From positions 9,543 to 73,542 of the forward strand of contig CAMLGF010000014.1 of assembly GCA_946479515.1 (NCBI GenBank): a stretch of DNA of 64,000 bases, read 5' to 3'. This DNA is from an uncultured Pseudomonadota bacterium. Lineage in GTDB: Bacteria; Pseudomonadota; Gammaproteobacteria; Steroidobacterales; Steroidobacteraceae. Numbering within the stretch: the stretch's first letter is position 1; every line of letters starts with the position of its first letter. The notes beneath the pieces were generated by a model that was given only the letters and a program-made list of their open reading frames with translations, did no database searches and had not been told where the DNA came from. Below are positions 57,807 to 64,000 of this stretch, in pieces. The position numbers and the translations under genes are program-made.

Positions 57807-59755
57807 GCCGGGCAGCGCGGCTTCTGATCTGCGGACTGCTGGGTGGGGTCGTCCCTGGCGCCGGCACGGCCGCGGCCGGGGGCTCGGGCGCGGACCCGAT
57901 CGAACCCGCACGCGCCGCGGTGCGCACGAAGCAGTTCGCGCGGGCGATCGCGCTGTTGCGAGCGCCCGGCAACGCGGCGCAACCCGAAGCCCGATACCTG
58001 CTCGGCCTGGCACTCTGGAACGGCATCGGTGTCGACGCCGACCGCGCTGCCGCAATCTCGAATCTTCGCCTGGCCGCCGAGAACGGGCATGCGGCGGCAG
58101 CCTATGCACTGGCGGCCATACTCGCGGAAGGATCGGCCGCGGAGCGTGATGAAGCGCGGCATTGGCAGCAGCGCGCCATCGGCGCGGGCTATGCGCCGGC
58201 GCTGGATGCGCGCCGGCCGGGCGAACTGCCGCTCGCCGATCCGCGCGATGCCAAACTACCGCGCGAGCTGCGCATCGAGATCGCGCGATTTGCCGCCAGG
58301 CACGACGACGTGAGCCTGCTGCGCGCGGTCGAGCCACGCGAGCTGGTCAGCCAGAGGGGCGCCTTCGGGCGCACCTTGCTCGCCGAGGCCGCCGACACGG
58401 GTGCGGCGAAGACGCTGGAGGCGCTGCTCGAGGCCGGTGCCGCCGCCGACGTCGCCGACGAGTCGGGAGTCACGCCGTTGATGCGCGTGGCGCAATCGGC
58501 CGATGTCCGGCTGACGCAGCGATTGCTGAGCGCGGGTGCGCGGGCGAATGCGGCCGATCATGTCGGGCGCACCGCACTCATGCGTGCCGCGGCCGCAAAC
58601 CAGCCGGCGCAGGTCGGCATCCTCCTCAAAGCCGGCGCCACCTTGAATGTGCTGGACGTGCAGGGCTACTCCGCCACGGACCTCGCCGCGCAGGCCGGTG
58701 CCGGCGACGCGCTGCAGGTGCTGCGCGCGGCCGGCGGAACCGTGACGCGCGCCCCCGCTGGCGGACGCGGCGGCATCGATCCCACGCGCCCCGGCGCACT
58801 GTACCGCGGATGGACGCCGTTGCTCGTCGCGGTGTCCCGCGACGACGTGGCGGAGGTCAGGCGCCGCCTCGCGGCCGGGGACGACATTGGCGCGCGAACG
58901 CCGCAGGGTGCTTTCGCGCTGCGAGTGGCCGTGGAATCGAACGCCGCGCAGGCCGCCGCGGCCCTGCTGGCCGCAGGCGCCGATCCTCATCGCAAGGAAT
59001 CGGACGGACTCGACGCGCGCCAGCGCGTCGTGCGCTTTGGCGCGCCTGAACTGTTCGAGGTGTTCTTTGCCGCCGACGTCGCGCTGCGCGAGCCGGAAGC
59101 GCAGACGCTGCTGGCGCTGGCCGTCGAGCGCGGCGATGCGGCGTTGCTGCGCGCGCTGCTGGCGCGCGGCGCGGACGCGCGCACCGCCGGCACGCGGGGA
59201 ACGAGCGCCCTGCATCTCGCGGCACGTCGCGGTGACGCCGCCATGATCAAACTACTTCTGGACCACGGCGCGGACCCTGGCGCCGCCGACGCGCTCGGGC
59301 GGACCGCTCTCTGGCATGCCGCGGCCGCGCGTTCGCCGGCTGCACTGGACCTGCTGTCGTCGGCGGGCGCCGATGCCGGCGCCGCGGATCGGGCGGGCGT
59401 CACGCCGCTCATGCTCGCGGTTCGCGCGGGCGACGAAGCCAGCCTGAAGCGCCTGCTCGCCAGCGAGGGTGCGCGCGATGCGCGCCTGCTCGAGAGCCCG
59501 CTCAGGATTGCCGCGTCGCTGGGGCAGGGCGCCCTCGTCGAGCTGCTGCTGTCTCATCGCGTCGCGGTCGATGCGGCCGATGAATTCGGCGACACCGCGC
59601 TCATGGCCGCGGCGCGCGCGGGTCACGGCGACATCTGCCAGCGTCTGCTCGCGGCCGGCGCCAATGCACGCCTGCGCAATCGCGATCGCACCACGGCGGC
59701 CGATCTGGCCGAAGCGCGGGGATTTCACGCACTGGCCGGGCGTCTGAAGTCCTGA
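57803..59755 (+). CDS. Exported Sel1/ankyrin-repeat protein
   Basis: 650 residues with a signal-like N-terminus (LLICGLLGGVVPGAGTAAAGG). A Sel1-like pair (about 60-130; ARYLLGLALWNGIGVDADRA, GHAAAAYALAAILAEG) precedes about a dozen ankyrin repeats from residue 190 to the end, with typical GRTALMRAAA, GTSALHLAARRGD and GDTALMAAARAGHGDI turns. Its ATG overlaps the flavoprotein stop (ATGA), so the two are cotranscribed. Repeat proteins of this type act as scaffolds; here it could organise the electron-transfer components in the periplasm. Confidence 0.82.
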   Translation: MSRAARLLICGLLGGVVPGAGTAAAGGSGADPIEPARAAVRTKQFARAIALLRAPGNAAQPEARYLLGLALWNGIGVDADRAAAISNLRLAAENGHAAAAYALAAILAEGSAAERDEARHWQQRAIGAGYAPALDARRPGELPLADPRDAKLPRELRIEIARFAARHDDVSLLRAVEPRELVSQRGAFGRTLLAEAADTGAAKTLEALLEAGAAADVADESGVTPLMRVAQSADVRLTQRLLSAGARANAADHVGRTALMRAAAANQPAQVGILLKAGATLNVLDVQGYSATDLAAQAGAGDALQVLRAAGGTVTRAPAGGRGGIDPTRPGALYRGWTPLLVAVSRDDVAEVRRRLAAGDDIGARTPQGAFALRVAVESNAAQAAAALLAAGADPHRKESDGLDARQRVVRFGAPELFEVFFAADVALREPEAQTLLALAVERGDAALLRALLARGADARTAGTRGTSALHLAARRGDAAMIKLLLDHGADPGAADALGRTALWHAAAARSPAALDLLSSAGADAGAADRAGVTPLMLAVRAGDEASLKRLLASEGARDARLLESPLRIAASLGQGALVELLLSHRVAVDAADEFGDTALMAAARAGHGDICQRLLAAGANARLRNRDRTTAADLAEARGFHALAGRLKS

Positions 59756-59762
59756 GTAGGCG

Positions 59763-60671
59763 TCAGCTGCGCTGAACCCAGTGCCGCACGCCTTCGCGTC
59801 GCAGGAAATCCTCGGCGTCCGGGCCCTTGAGCATCGCCAGTGTCGTCAGCATGCCCGCGTGCGTGCACGTGGGTGCCGCTACGGTGATGGACCGTGGCGC
59901 GCCGCGCACGGGCATGCCGCTGCGCGGATCGAGGATGTGCGACAGCCGTTCACCATTCGCATTCACGTACCGATACGTGTCGCCGCTGGTCGCGAGCGCG
60001 CCGGCGGATAGTTCGACGAGCCTGCCGGCCTGCGCGGTGCCGGCCGGCGCCGCGATGGATTCGATGCCGACGCGCCAGGGCCCACCCTGTGCGCGGGGCC
60101 CGGAGATCGCGAGATCCCCGCCGAAGTTCACGAGCACAGGGACCTGCGTGATGGCGCGCACCGCGAGCATGGCCTGGTCGACGGCGTACTCCTTGCCCAC
60201 GCCGCCGAAGTCGATCTGCATGCCGGGCAGCAGGATGATTCGCGGGCGCTGCCAGATCGCCTTGTGCCAGCCCACGAGTGCGAGCAGCGGCGCGATCTCG
60301 GTGTCCGACGGAACACGTGACTTTCCGTCGAAGGTCCACGCGCGCCGCAGGACACCCGAGGTGATGTCGAACAGGCCGCCCGAGAGTTCATGGATGCGCG
60401 CCGCGAAGTCGAGCAGGTTCGCGGTTTCCTCATCGACCTCGACGGGTTGGCCGGCGGCGCGATTGATGCGCGCGACAATGTTGTCGTCGCGATAACGGCT
60501 GAATTTTTCCTCGATGCGGCCGGCGACGCCGAGCGCGGCCGCCGCTGCGACCCTGGCGACCTGCTCGTCGCTGCTCTCGACGAGCACCTCGCACGGACTG
60601 GCCATGGCGCGGAATCGCGCCGTGGCCAGTCCGCCTTGCAGGGTCAGCTCATAGTTTGAAGCGGTAGCCAA
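59763..60671 (-). CDS. apbE: FAD:protein FMN transferase family protein
   Basis: Enzymes of this family attach FMN from FAD to Thr or Ser of target proteins. 302 residues, with RFRAMASPCEVLVES, YRDDNIVARINRAAG, IDFGGVGKEYAVDQ, ALATSGDTYRY and SHILDPRSGMPVRG all typical. The usual metal-binding A-D-x-L-x-T near the end reads AGMLTT, with Gly in place of Asp, so this is a divergent subgroup. No signal peptide is visible. The start is uncertain: TTG 60671 overlaps the DUF3570 stop by 23 bases; ATG 60605 would remove the conserved RFRA. Last gene of the TlpA-DUF4266-DUF3570-ApbE operon. Confidence 0.85.
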   Translation of the reverse strand: MATASNYELTLQGGLATARFRAMASPCEVLVESSDEQVARVAAAAALGVAGRIEEKFSRYRDDNIVARINRAAGQPVEVDEETANLLDFAARIHELSGGLFDITSGVLRRAWTFDGKSRVPSDTEIAPLLALVGWHKAIWQRPRIILLPGMQIDFGGVGKEYAVDQAMLAVRAITQVPVLVNFGGDLAISGPRAQGGPWRVGIESIAAPAGTAQAGRLVELSAGALATSGDTYRYVNANGERLSHILDPRSGMPVRGAPRSITVAAPTCTHAGMLTTLAMLKGPDAEDFLRREGVRHWVQRS

Positions 60672-61977
60672 ATTGCAGGATCACGGCGCTGAAGTCGGGC
60701 ATGTCGATGATACCCGCGGTGCTGCCGAGCTGCGTGGCGTCCGGCTTCTTCGCCTTCTGCTGGTAGAACTCGAGCCGCGCGCTCCACTCGCCGCCGCCCG
60801 TGAGCGCGCGGCCGTACTTGAGACCGGCGGTGTGCGAGCTCATGTCGGCGAGGCGCGCGTCGGCGCTCGCAAACTCGGGCAGCGTCGTGCCATCGGCGAG
60901 GCTGTACCGGTAGAACGAAGCTGCCGACTGCTGGTAATAGCGCAGGTGGGGCTCGAGATAGCTCGATTCACCGAACGGCACACGCAGGCGCGCCTCGAGC
61001 GTGTTCGAGTCCACCTCCCAGTCGTCGGTGGAGTAACGGTAGCCCAGCTGCAACACCTTGCCGGAGAAGTCCCGGCGCAGTTCCGCGTACAGGCCCTGCC
61101 GGCGGCGCGAGTCCGGACGGCTCTCGAATAGATAGACGCCGGACGCGCCGCTGCCGCCCGGGGCGGGCGTGCGCGCGACCGGCTCGCCGGTGACGGGATC
61201 GACCAAGGTCAGCAGCTTGTACGGATCGGTGAGATAGCCGCTCGAATCCGAATACGAGTAGTTGAGCCGCAGCACCGAGTGGCGACCGAGCACCTGGGTC
61301 ACGCCCAGCAGCACGTCGAGCACGGACTTGCTGTCGCTGCCATCGATGCGGTTGGCGGCCGAGTCCTCTTCGCCGACCACGTCGCCCATGGCCGAGAAGG
61401 GTGCGCGGATGCCGCCCACGGGCTTGATGGTGTCGTTGCCGTAAGCCACGGCGAAATTCATCGTGGTGTTGCGGTCGTTGAAATCGCGTGTCAGGCCGAG
61501 ATTGGCGCCGACGTGCTGGTAGTCGAACTCGTTGGAGAAGCCGAGCCCGGCGGTCACCGTGTACAGCCGCGCCAGGGGCTGCGACCAGCTGCCGTTGAGC
61601 GCGAAACGCGTGTCGTGGAAGGTGTCGTCGAGCGGGATCTCGCCGGCGCCGATGGTGTAGCTGTCGCGCCCCGACGGGCTGGTGAAGGTCTGCGGGGTCG
61701 ACGCGGCGATCGCGCCGCTCGGCGACGCGCCGGTGAGCGCGTCGACGCTGAGGTCGATGCCCAGCTTGCGCTCGTCACCGAAATCGCGCGTGGCGTGGCT
61801 GCTCAGGCTCAGGTCTTTCACGCGGCCGTCGCTTTCGCCGTAGTAGAGGAATGCCGATTCGATGTCCCACGCAGGTTCGGCGTCCGCGGCAATGGAGACA
61901 CCGGGCGCCGCCGTGCCCAGCAGGCCGCAGGTGGCGGCCGCCAGCGCGGCGCCGATCTTCAGGTCCTTGTCCGCCAT
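60649..61977 (-). CDS. DUF3570 outer-membrane barrel with flavinylation-like motif
   Basis: 442 residues with a signal peptide (to about AADAEP, residue 35). The rest is amphipathic strands with turn-rich loops, ending VILQFGYRFKL, an outer-membrane barrel signature. DUF3570 is assigned from the conserved N-terminal part and the gene context. Residues 79-85, DALTGAS, match the ApbE target pattern D-x-x-[ST]-G-A-[ST], with Ser85 the expected acceptor; apbE is the next gene. ATG 61977 lies one base after the DUF4266 stop. No function is established for the family. Confidence 0.78.
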   Translation of the reverse strand: MADKDLKIGAALAAATCGLLGTAAPGVSIAADAEPAWDIESAFLYYGESDGRVKDLSLSSHATRDFGDERKLGIDLSVDALTGASPSGAIAASTPQTFTSPSGRDSYTIGAGEIPLDDTFHDTRFALNGSWSQPLARLYTVTAGLGFSNEFDYQHVGANLGLTRDFNDRNTTMNFAVAYGNDTIKPVGGIRAPFSAMGDVVGEEDSAANRIDGSDSKSVLDVLLGVTQVLGRHSVLRLNYSYSDSSGYLTDPYKLLTLVDPVTGEPVARTPAPGGSGASGVYLFESRPDSRRRQGLYAELRRDFSGKVLQLGYRYSTDDWEVDSNTLEARLRVPFGESSYLEPHLRYYQQSAASFYRYSLADGTTLPEFASADARLADMSSHTAGLKYGRALTGGGEWSARLEFYQQKAKKPDATQLGSTAGIIDMPDFSAVILQFGYRFKL

Positions 61978-61978
61978 G

Positions 61979-62212
61979 TCAATTGCAACCGCAGCCGCCG
62001 CCGCCGAAGCCGCGGCCACCGCTGGTGCCTTCCTTGCTGAAATAGATGTGGTCGTCGAACGCAGTGTCGAGCGCGTTCGCATCGAGCTGCATGTCGTCGC
62101 GCGCCAGCACCTCGCGCTCCCAGGGTTTCACGCCCACGTGCGCGCATCCCTGCATGCCGGTGATTGCGAGGAGAACGAGCAGAGTCGCTCCCGTCCTGAA
62201 GGGTCGTTTCAT
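61979..62212 (-). CDS. DUF4266 small lipoprotein
   Basis: 77 residues. Lipobox in ITGMQGC (Cys about 23), then the family core VKPWEREVLARDDMQLD and DDHIYFSKEGTSGG, and a glycine-cysteine tail GGGGCGCN. The start ATG 62212 overlaps the TlpA-like stop by four bases (ATGA), and the DUF3570 start lies one base beyond its stop. This TlpA-DUF4266-DUF3570-ApbE order is a recurring gene set. The two tail cysteines next to a thioredoxin-like gene suggest redox chemistry or metal binding; the role is unknown. Confidence 0.8.
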   Translation of the reverse strand: MKRPFRTGATLLVLLAITGMQGCAHVGVKPWEREVLARDDMQLDANALDTAFDDHIYFSKEGTSGGRGFGGGGCGCN

Positions 62213-62709
62213 GAGCCTGCCTTGTCGATGAGTAGTTTGAGAGCTGTTTCCCGCGCGCCGGTCTTCGCCTGCTGGAACCCGAGGTGGCTCGTGACGAGCC
62301 GGCCGTCGCGGTCGAATACGAATGTGCTGGGCATGCCCTTGAGCGCATAGCGCTGTGCCAGGGTGCCCTGGGGATCGAAGACCACGTCGAAGTCGATGGG
62401 CGTGGACTCGAGGAAGCGCTCGGCGTCCGCACGGTTCGCATCCACGTTGACGCCGATGATCACGAGGCCGCGCGCGCCATAACGCGAGCGCATCTCGTTC
62501 AGCCAGGGGATGGATTGCCGACAGGGCTTGCACCACGAAGCCCAGAAATCGAGCACCACGACATTGCCACGGTAACGACCGAGATCGAAGGCGCCGGCTT
62601 CGGAGCCCGCCGGCGTGGCCGTTCCCGCCAGTGCGAACATCCAGAGGGCGGTCAGGGCGGCGGATATGAAGCGCCTTCGCCTGGGCGCGGTCGAATTCGT
62701 CGGGGGCAA
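62209..62709 (-). CDS. Periplasmic TlpA-like thioredoxin
   Basis: 166 residues, N-terminal signal (RRRRFISAALTALWMFALAG). Active site WASWCKPCRQS, cis-proline in KGMPSTFVFDRDG. The CKPC dipeptide differs from the CGPC of the other TlpA-like protein at 29898. It is the first gene of the operon and would keep cysteines reduced, either the CGC tail of the DUF4266 lipoprotein or heme-binding cysteines of the multiheme cytochromes nearby. ATG 62709. Confidence 0.86.
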   Translation of the reverse strand: MPPTNSTAPRRRRFISAALTALWMFALAGTATPAGSEAGAFDLGRYRGNVVVLDFWASWCKPCRQSIPWLNEMRSRYGARGLVIIGVNVDANRADAERFLESTPIDFDVVFDPQGTLAQRYALKGMPSTFVFDRDGRLVTSHLGFQQAKTGARETALKLLIDKAGS

Positions 62710-62809
62710 ACCTGGGTCTCCAGCTGGTCCAGAGCTTGGACGTCGTGGCGAGGCGAAACCCGTCGCCTGCCGGCTTGCATCCCGGCGACGCCTTTTTCAG
62801 AGTCGGGGA

Positions 62810-63325
62810 ATGCCCGAGTCGCCCAACCACGACCATTGCTTCGCGCCCGTCGTCGGGCAGCGGGCGCACACACTCATCCTGGGATCGCTGCCCGGGCAGC
62901 GATCGCTGCAGCGGCAACAGTATTACGCGCATCCGCGCAACGCATTCTGGAAGCTCGTCGAGATCCTGTATGGCGCCGCGTCGCCGCTGCCCTACACGCG
63001 GAGAGTGAGAATCCTGACGGATCACGGCATTGCGCTATGGGATGTTCTCGCCGCGGCCGAGCGGCCGGGAAGCCTGGACAGCTCAATCGTTCACGCCACG
63101 GCGAGAACCAACGATTTCAAGTCCTTCTTCCGCGCTCACGCAGAAATCCGGCGCGTGTTCTTCAACGGTCGCAAGGCCGAGGAGTTCTATCGCCGGCATG
63201 TTTTGCCCGGACTGGGAACCGACTTCGAGGAGTTGCGCTACGCATGTTTGCCGTCCACGAGTCCCGCGAACGCGGGCATGACCTTCGCCAGGAAATTGGA
63301 GCACTGGTCACGAATCAGATCGTGA
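62810..63325 (+). CDS. Hypoxanthine/uracil-DNA glycosylase, Mug-like superfamily
   Basis: Base-excision repair enzyme that removes deaminated bases; 171 residues. The family pattern of DNA-deoxyinosine glycosylases is clear: FAPVVGQRAHTLILGSLPG, QQYYAHPRNAFWKLVEIL and LPSTSPANAGMTF. ATG 62810 follows TCGGGGA closely; the upstream extension in frame is not conserved. Its stop overlaps the GTG start of the NUDIX gene (GTGA), linking two nucleotide-sanitising activities. Confidence 0.88.
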   Translation: MPESPNHDHCFAPVVGQRAHTLILGSLPGQRSLQRQQYYAHPRNAFWKLVEILYGAASPLPYTRRVRILTDHGIALWDVLAAAERPGSLDSSIVHATARTNDFKSFFRAHAEIRRVFFNGRKAEEFYRRHVLPGLGTDFEELRYACLPSTSPANAGMTFARKLEHWSRIRS

Positions 63326-63759
63326 CCGCCACGCCGTTCGCCGACAGGGCGTGCCCGGTGGTGTTCCGCGACTCCTCGATGCGGCAGATCCTGGCGTTCG
63401 AGCATCCCGACGACGGGCTGCAACTGGTCAAGGGGCGCATCGAGCGGGGCGAGGATGCGCGCGCGGCGGCATTGCGCGAGCTGCGCGAGGAGGCGGGTCT
63501 CACCGGCTTCGCCATCGCCAGGGATCTCGGAACTTGGAGCCCGGGATTCGACCACCGCGTCTGGTCCCTGCACCTGTGCACGTACTCGCCGGATCTGAAG
63601 GAGACCTGGTCTCACTACTGCGCGGACGACGGCGGGCACCTGCTGAAATTCTTCTGGCACGACATGCATGCAGATGCCGGCAACAGCTGGGCGCCGGTGT
63701 ATCGGCGGGCACTCGCCGAGATCCGCGAGCGCACCCGTCCGCTGCGCTGGCGCGGGTGA
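63322..63759 (+). CDS. NUDIX hydrolase
   Basis: 145 residues with the complete NUDIX box GRIERGEDARAAALRELREE followed by AGL (G-x5-E-x7-REUxEExGU). VTATPFADRACPVVF begins the beta strand that precedes the box, so GTG 63322, overlapping the glycosylase stop, is the best start; ATG 63244 is possible but lies within the glycosylase. Substrate probably a nucleoside diphosphate derivative; its coupling to the glycosylase suggests removal of damaged nucleotides. Confidence 0.87.
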   Translation: MTATPFADRACPVVFRDSSMRQILAFEHPDDGLQLVKGRIERGEDARAAALRELREEAGLTGFAIARDLGTWSPGFDHRVWSLHLCTYSPDLKETWSHYCADDGGHLLKFFWHDMHADAGNSWAPVYRRALAEIRERTRPLRWRG

Positions 63760-63804
63760 TGCATCGGCGGTGACGGCGCTGCATATCCGCGCTATCGTCG
63801 CGGC

Positions 63805-64000
63805 GTGAGCGGCCTCCAGACCTCGCTGTATCTCATCGCCGTGGCGCTGTGCGTGTTCTGCACCGGCCTCACCACGCGGTTGCGTGGCCGGCCCCTGCAG
63901 TACTTCACCGCGTTCCTGGTCATCCAGTCGGGCACCTTTCTATGCGAGCTGCTGATGGCGCATCCGGCGACGCCGCTGAAGTCGCTGTGGCTGGCGCTGC
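63805..64000 (+). CDS. Membrane protein N-terminus, cut by window edge
   Basis: Open from GTG 63805 to the right edge (65 residues visible). Two hydrophobic helices, SLYLIAVALCVFCTGL and FTAFLVIQSGTFLCELL, are separated by a basic turn TTRLRGRPLQ. The second helix and MAHPATPLKSLWLAL resemble the seven-helix sensor region of some AraC-type regulators, but without the C-terminus this is only a suggestion. Confidence 0.5.
   Translation, partial: MSGLQTSLYLIAVALCVFCTGLTTRLRGRPLQYFTAFLVIQSGTFLCELLMAHPATPLKSLWLAL

Overview
The window is a high-GC chromosomal segment, most likely from a gammaproteobacterium of the Steroidobacteraceae/Nevskiales kind. The ribosomal block has the gammaproteobacterial order (rpmD-rplO-secY-rpmJ-rpsM-rpsK-rpsD-rpoA-rplQ, with no infA after secY), S14 is the zinc-free type, and the neighbours include GH97 and GH50-like enzymes. 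The lineage call is inference. No tRNA, rRNA, insertion sequence or CRISPR array was seen.

Layout. (1) 1-14.1 kb: nitrate assimilation interrupted by a small carbohydrate locus. It holds a 5'-truncated nasA, an acetyl-esterase/GH97 pair, narK-hemD leftward, and then rightward a PP2C/Ser-Thr-kinase fusion, a formate/nitrite channel, a second PP2C/kinase fusion and an outer-membrane porin. Three sigma-54 promoter sequences (GG-N10-GC) lie before narK, the channel and the porin; the last two share an upstream array of GCACC/GGTGC half-sites with identical spacing. (2) 14.7-28.9 kb: one long ribosomal operon (rplC to rplQ with secY and rpoA). It starts at rplC rather than rpsJ, behind a strong sigma-70 promoter and a hairpin-rich leader, and ends at a strong intrinsic terminator. 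(3) 28.9-36.8 kb: housekeeping and exported functions (mscL, TlpA-like thioredoxin, PepQ, Ala/Pro-rich lipoprotein, GNAT, gamma-glutamyltransferase, GH50-like agarase). (4) 36.8-42.5 kb: a leftward operon of overlapping signalling genes (membrane hybrid kinase, CheR, CheB, receiver-kinase) without other chemotaxis genes. (5) 42.7-46.3 kb: fatty acid hydroxylase and uvrA.

(6) 46.4-62.7 kb is the most unusual part, an apparent electron-transfer locus. Leftward from 56.4 kb run a CcmI-type assembly factor, a cytochrome-b-like membrane protein with two H-x13-H pairs, a 21-heme cytochrome, a cytochrome with 31 CxxCH plus one CxxxCH motif, a SPOR/TPR/beta-barrel protein, a small lipoprotein and a LuxR-type regulator. 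Divergent from these are a membrane-anchored iron-sulfur flavoprotein whose FAD domain looks circularly permuted and a Sel1/ankyrin protein. Next to it is a TlpA-DUF4266-DUF3570-ApbE operon in which the DUF3570 barrel carries a match to the ApbE flavinylation motif. Read together, these could move electrons from cytoplasmic reductant through the inner membrane and a periplasmic heme wire to the outer membrane, with flavin involved. This is inference from gene content.

(7) 62.8-64.0 kb: a DNA glycosylase and a NUDIX hydrolase with overlapping stop and start, then the beginning of a membrane protein cut by the right edge.
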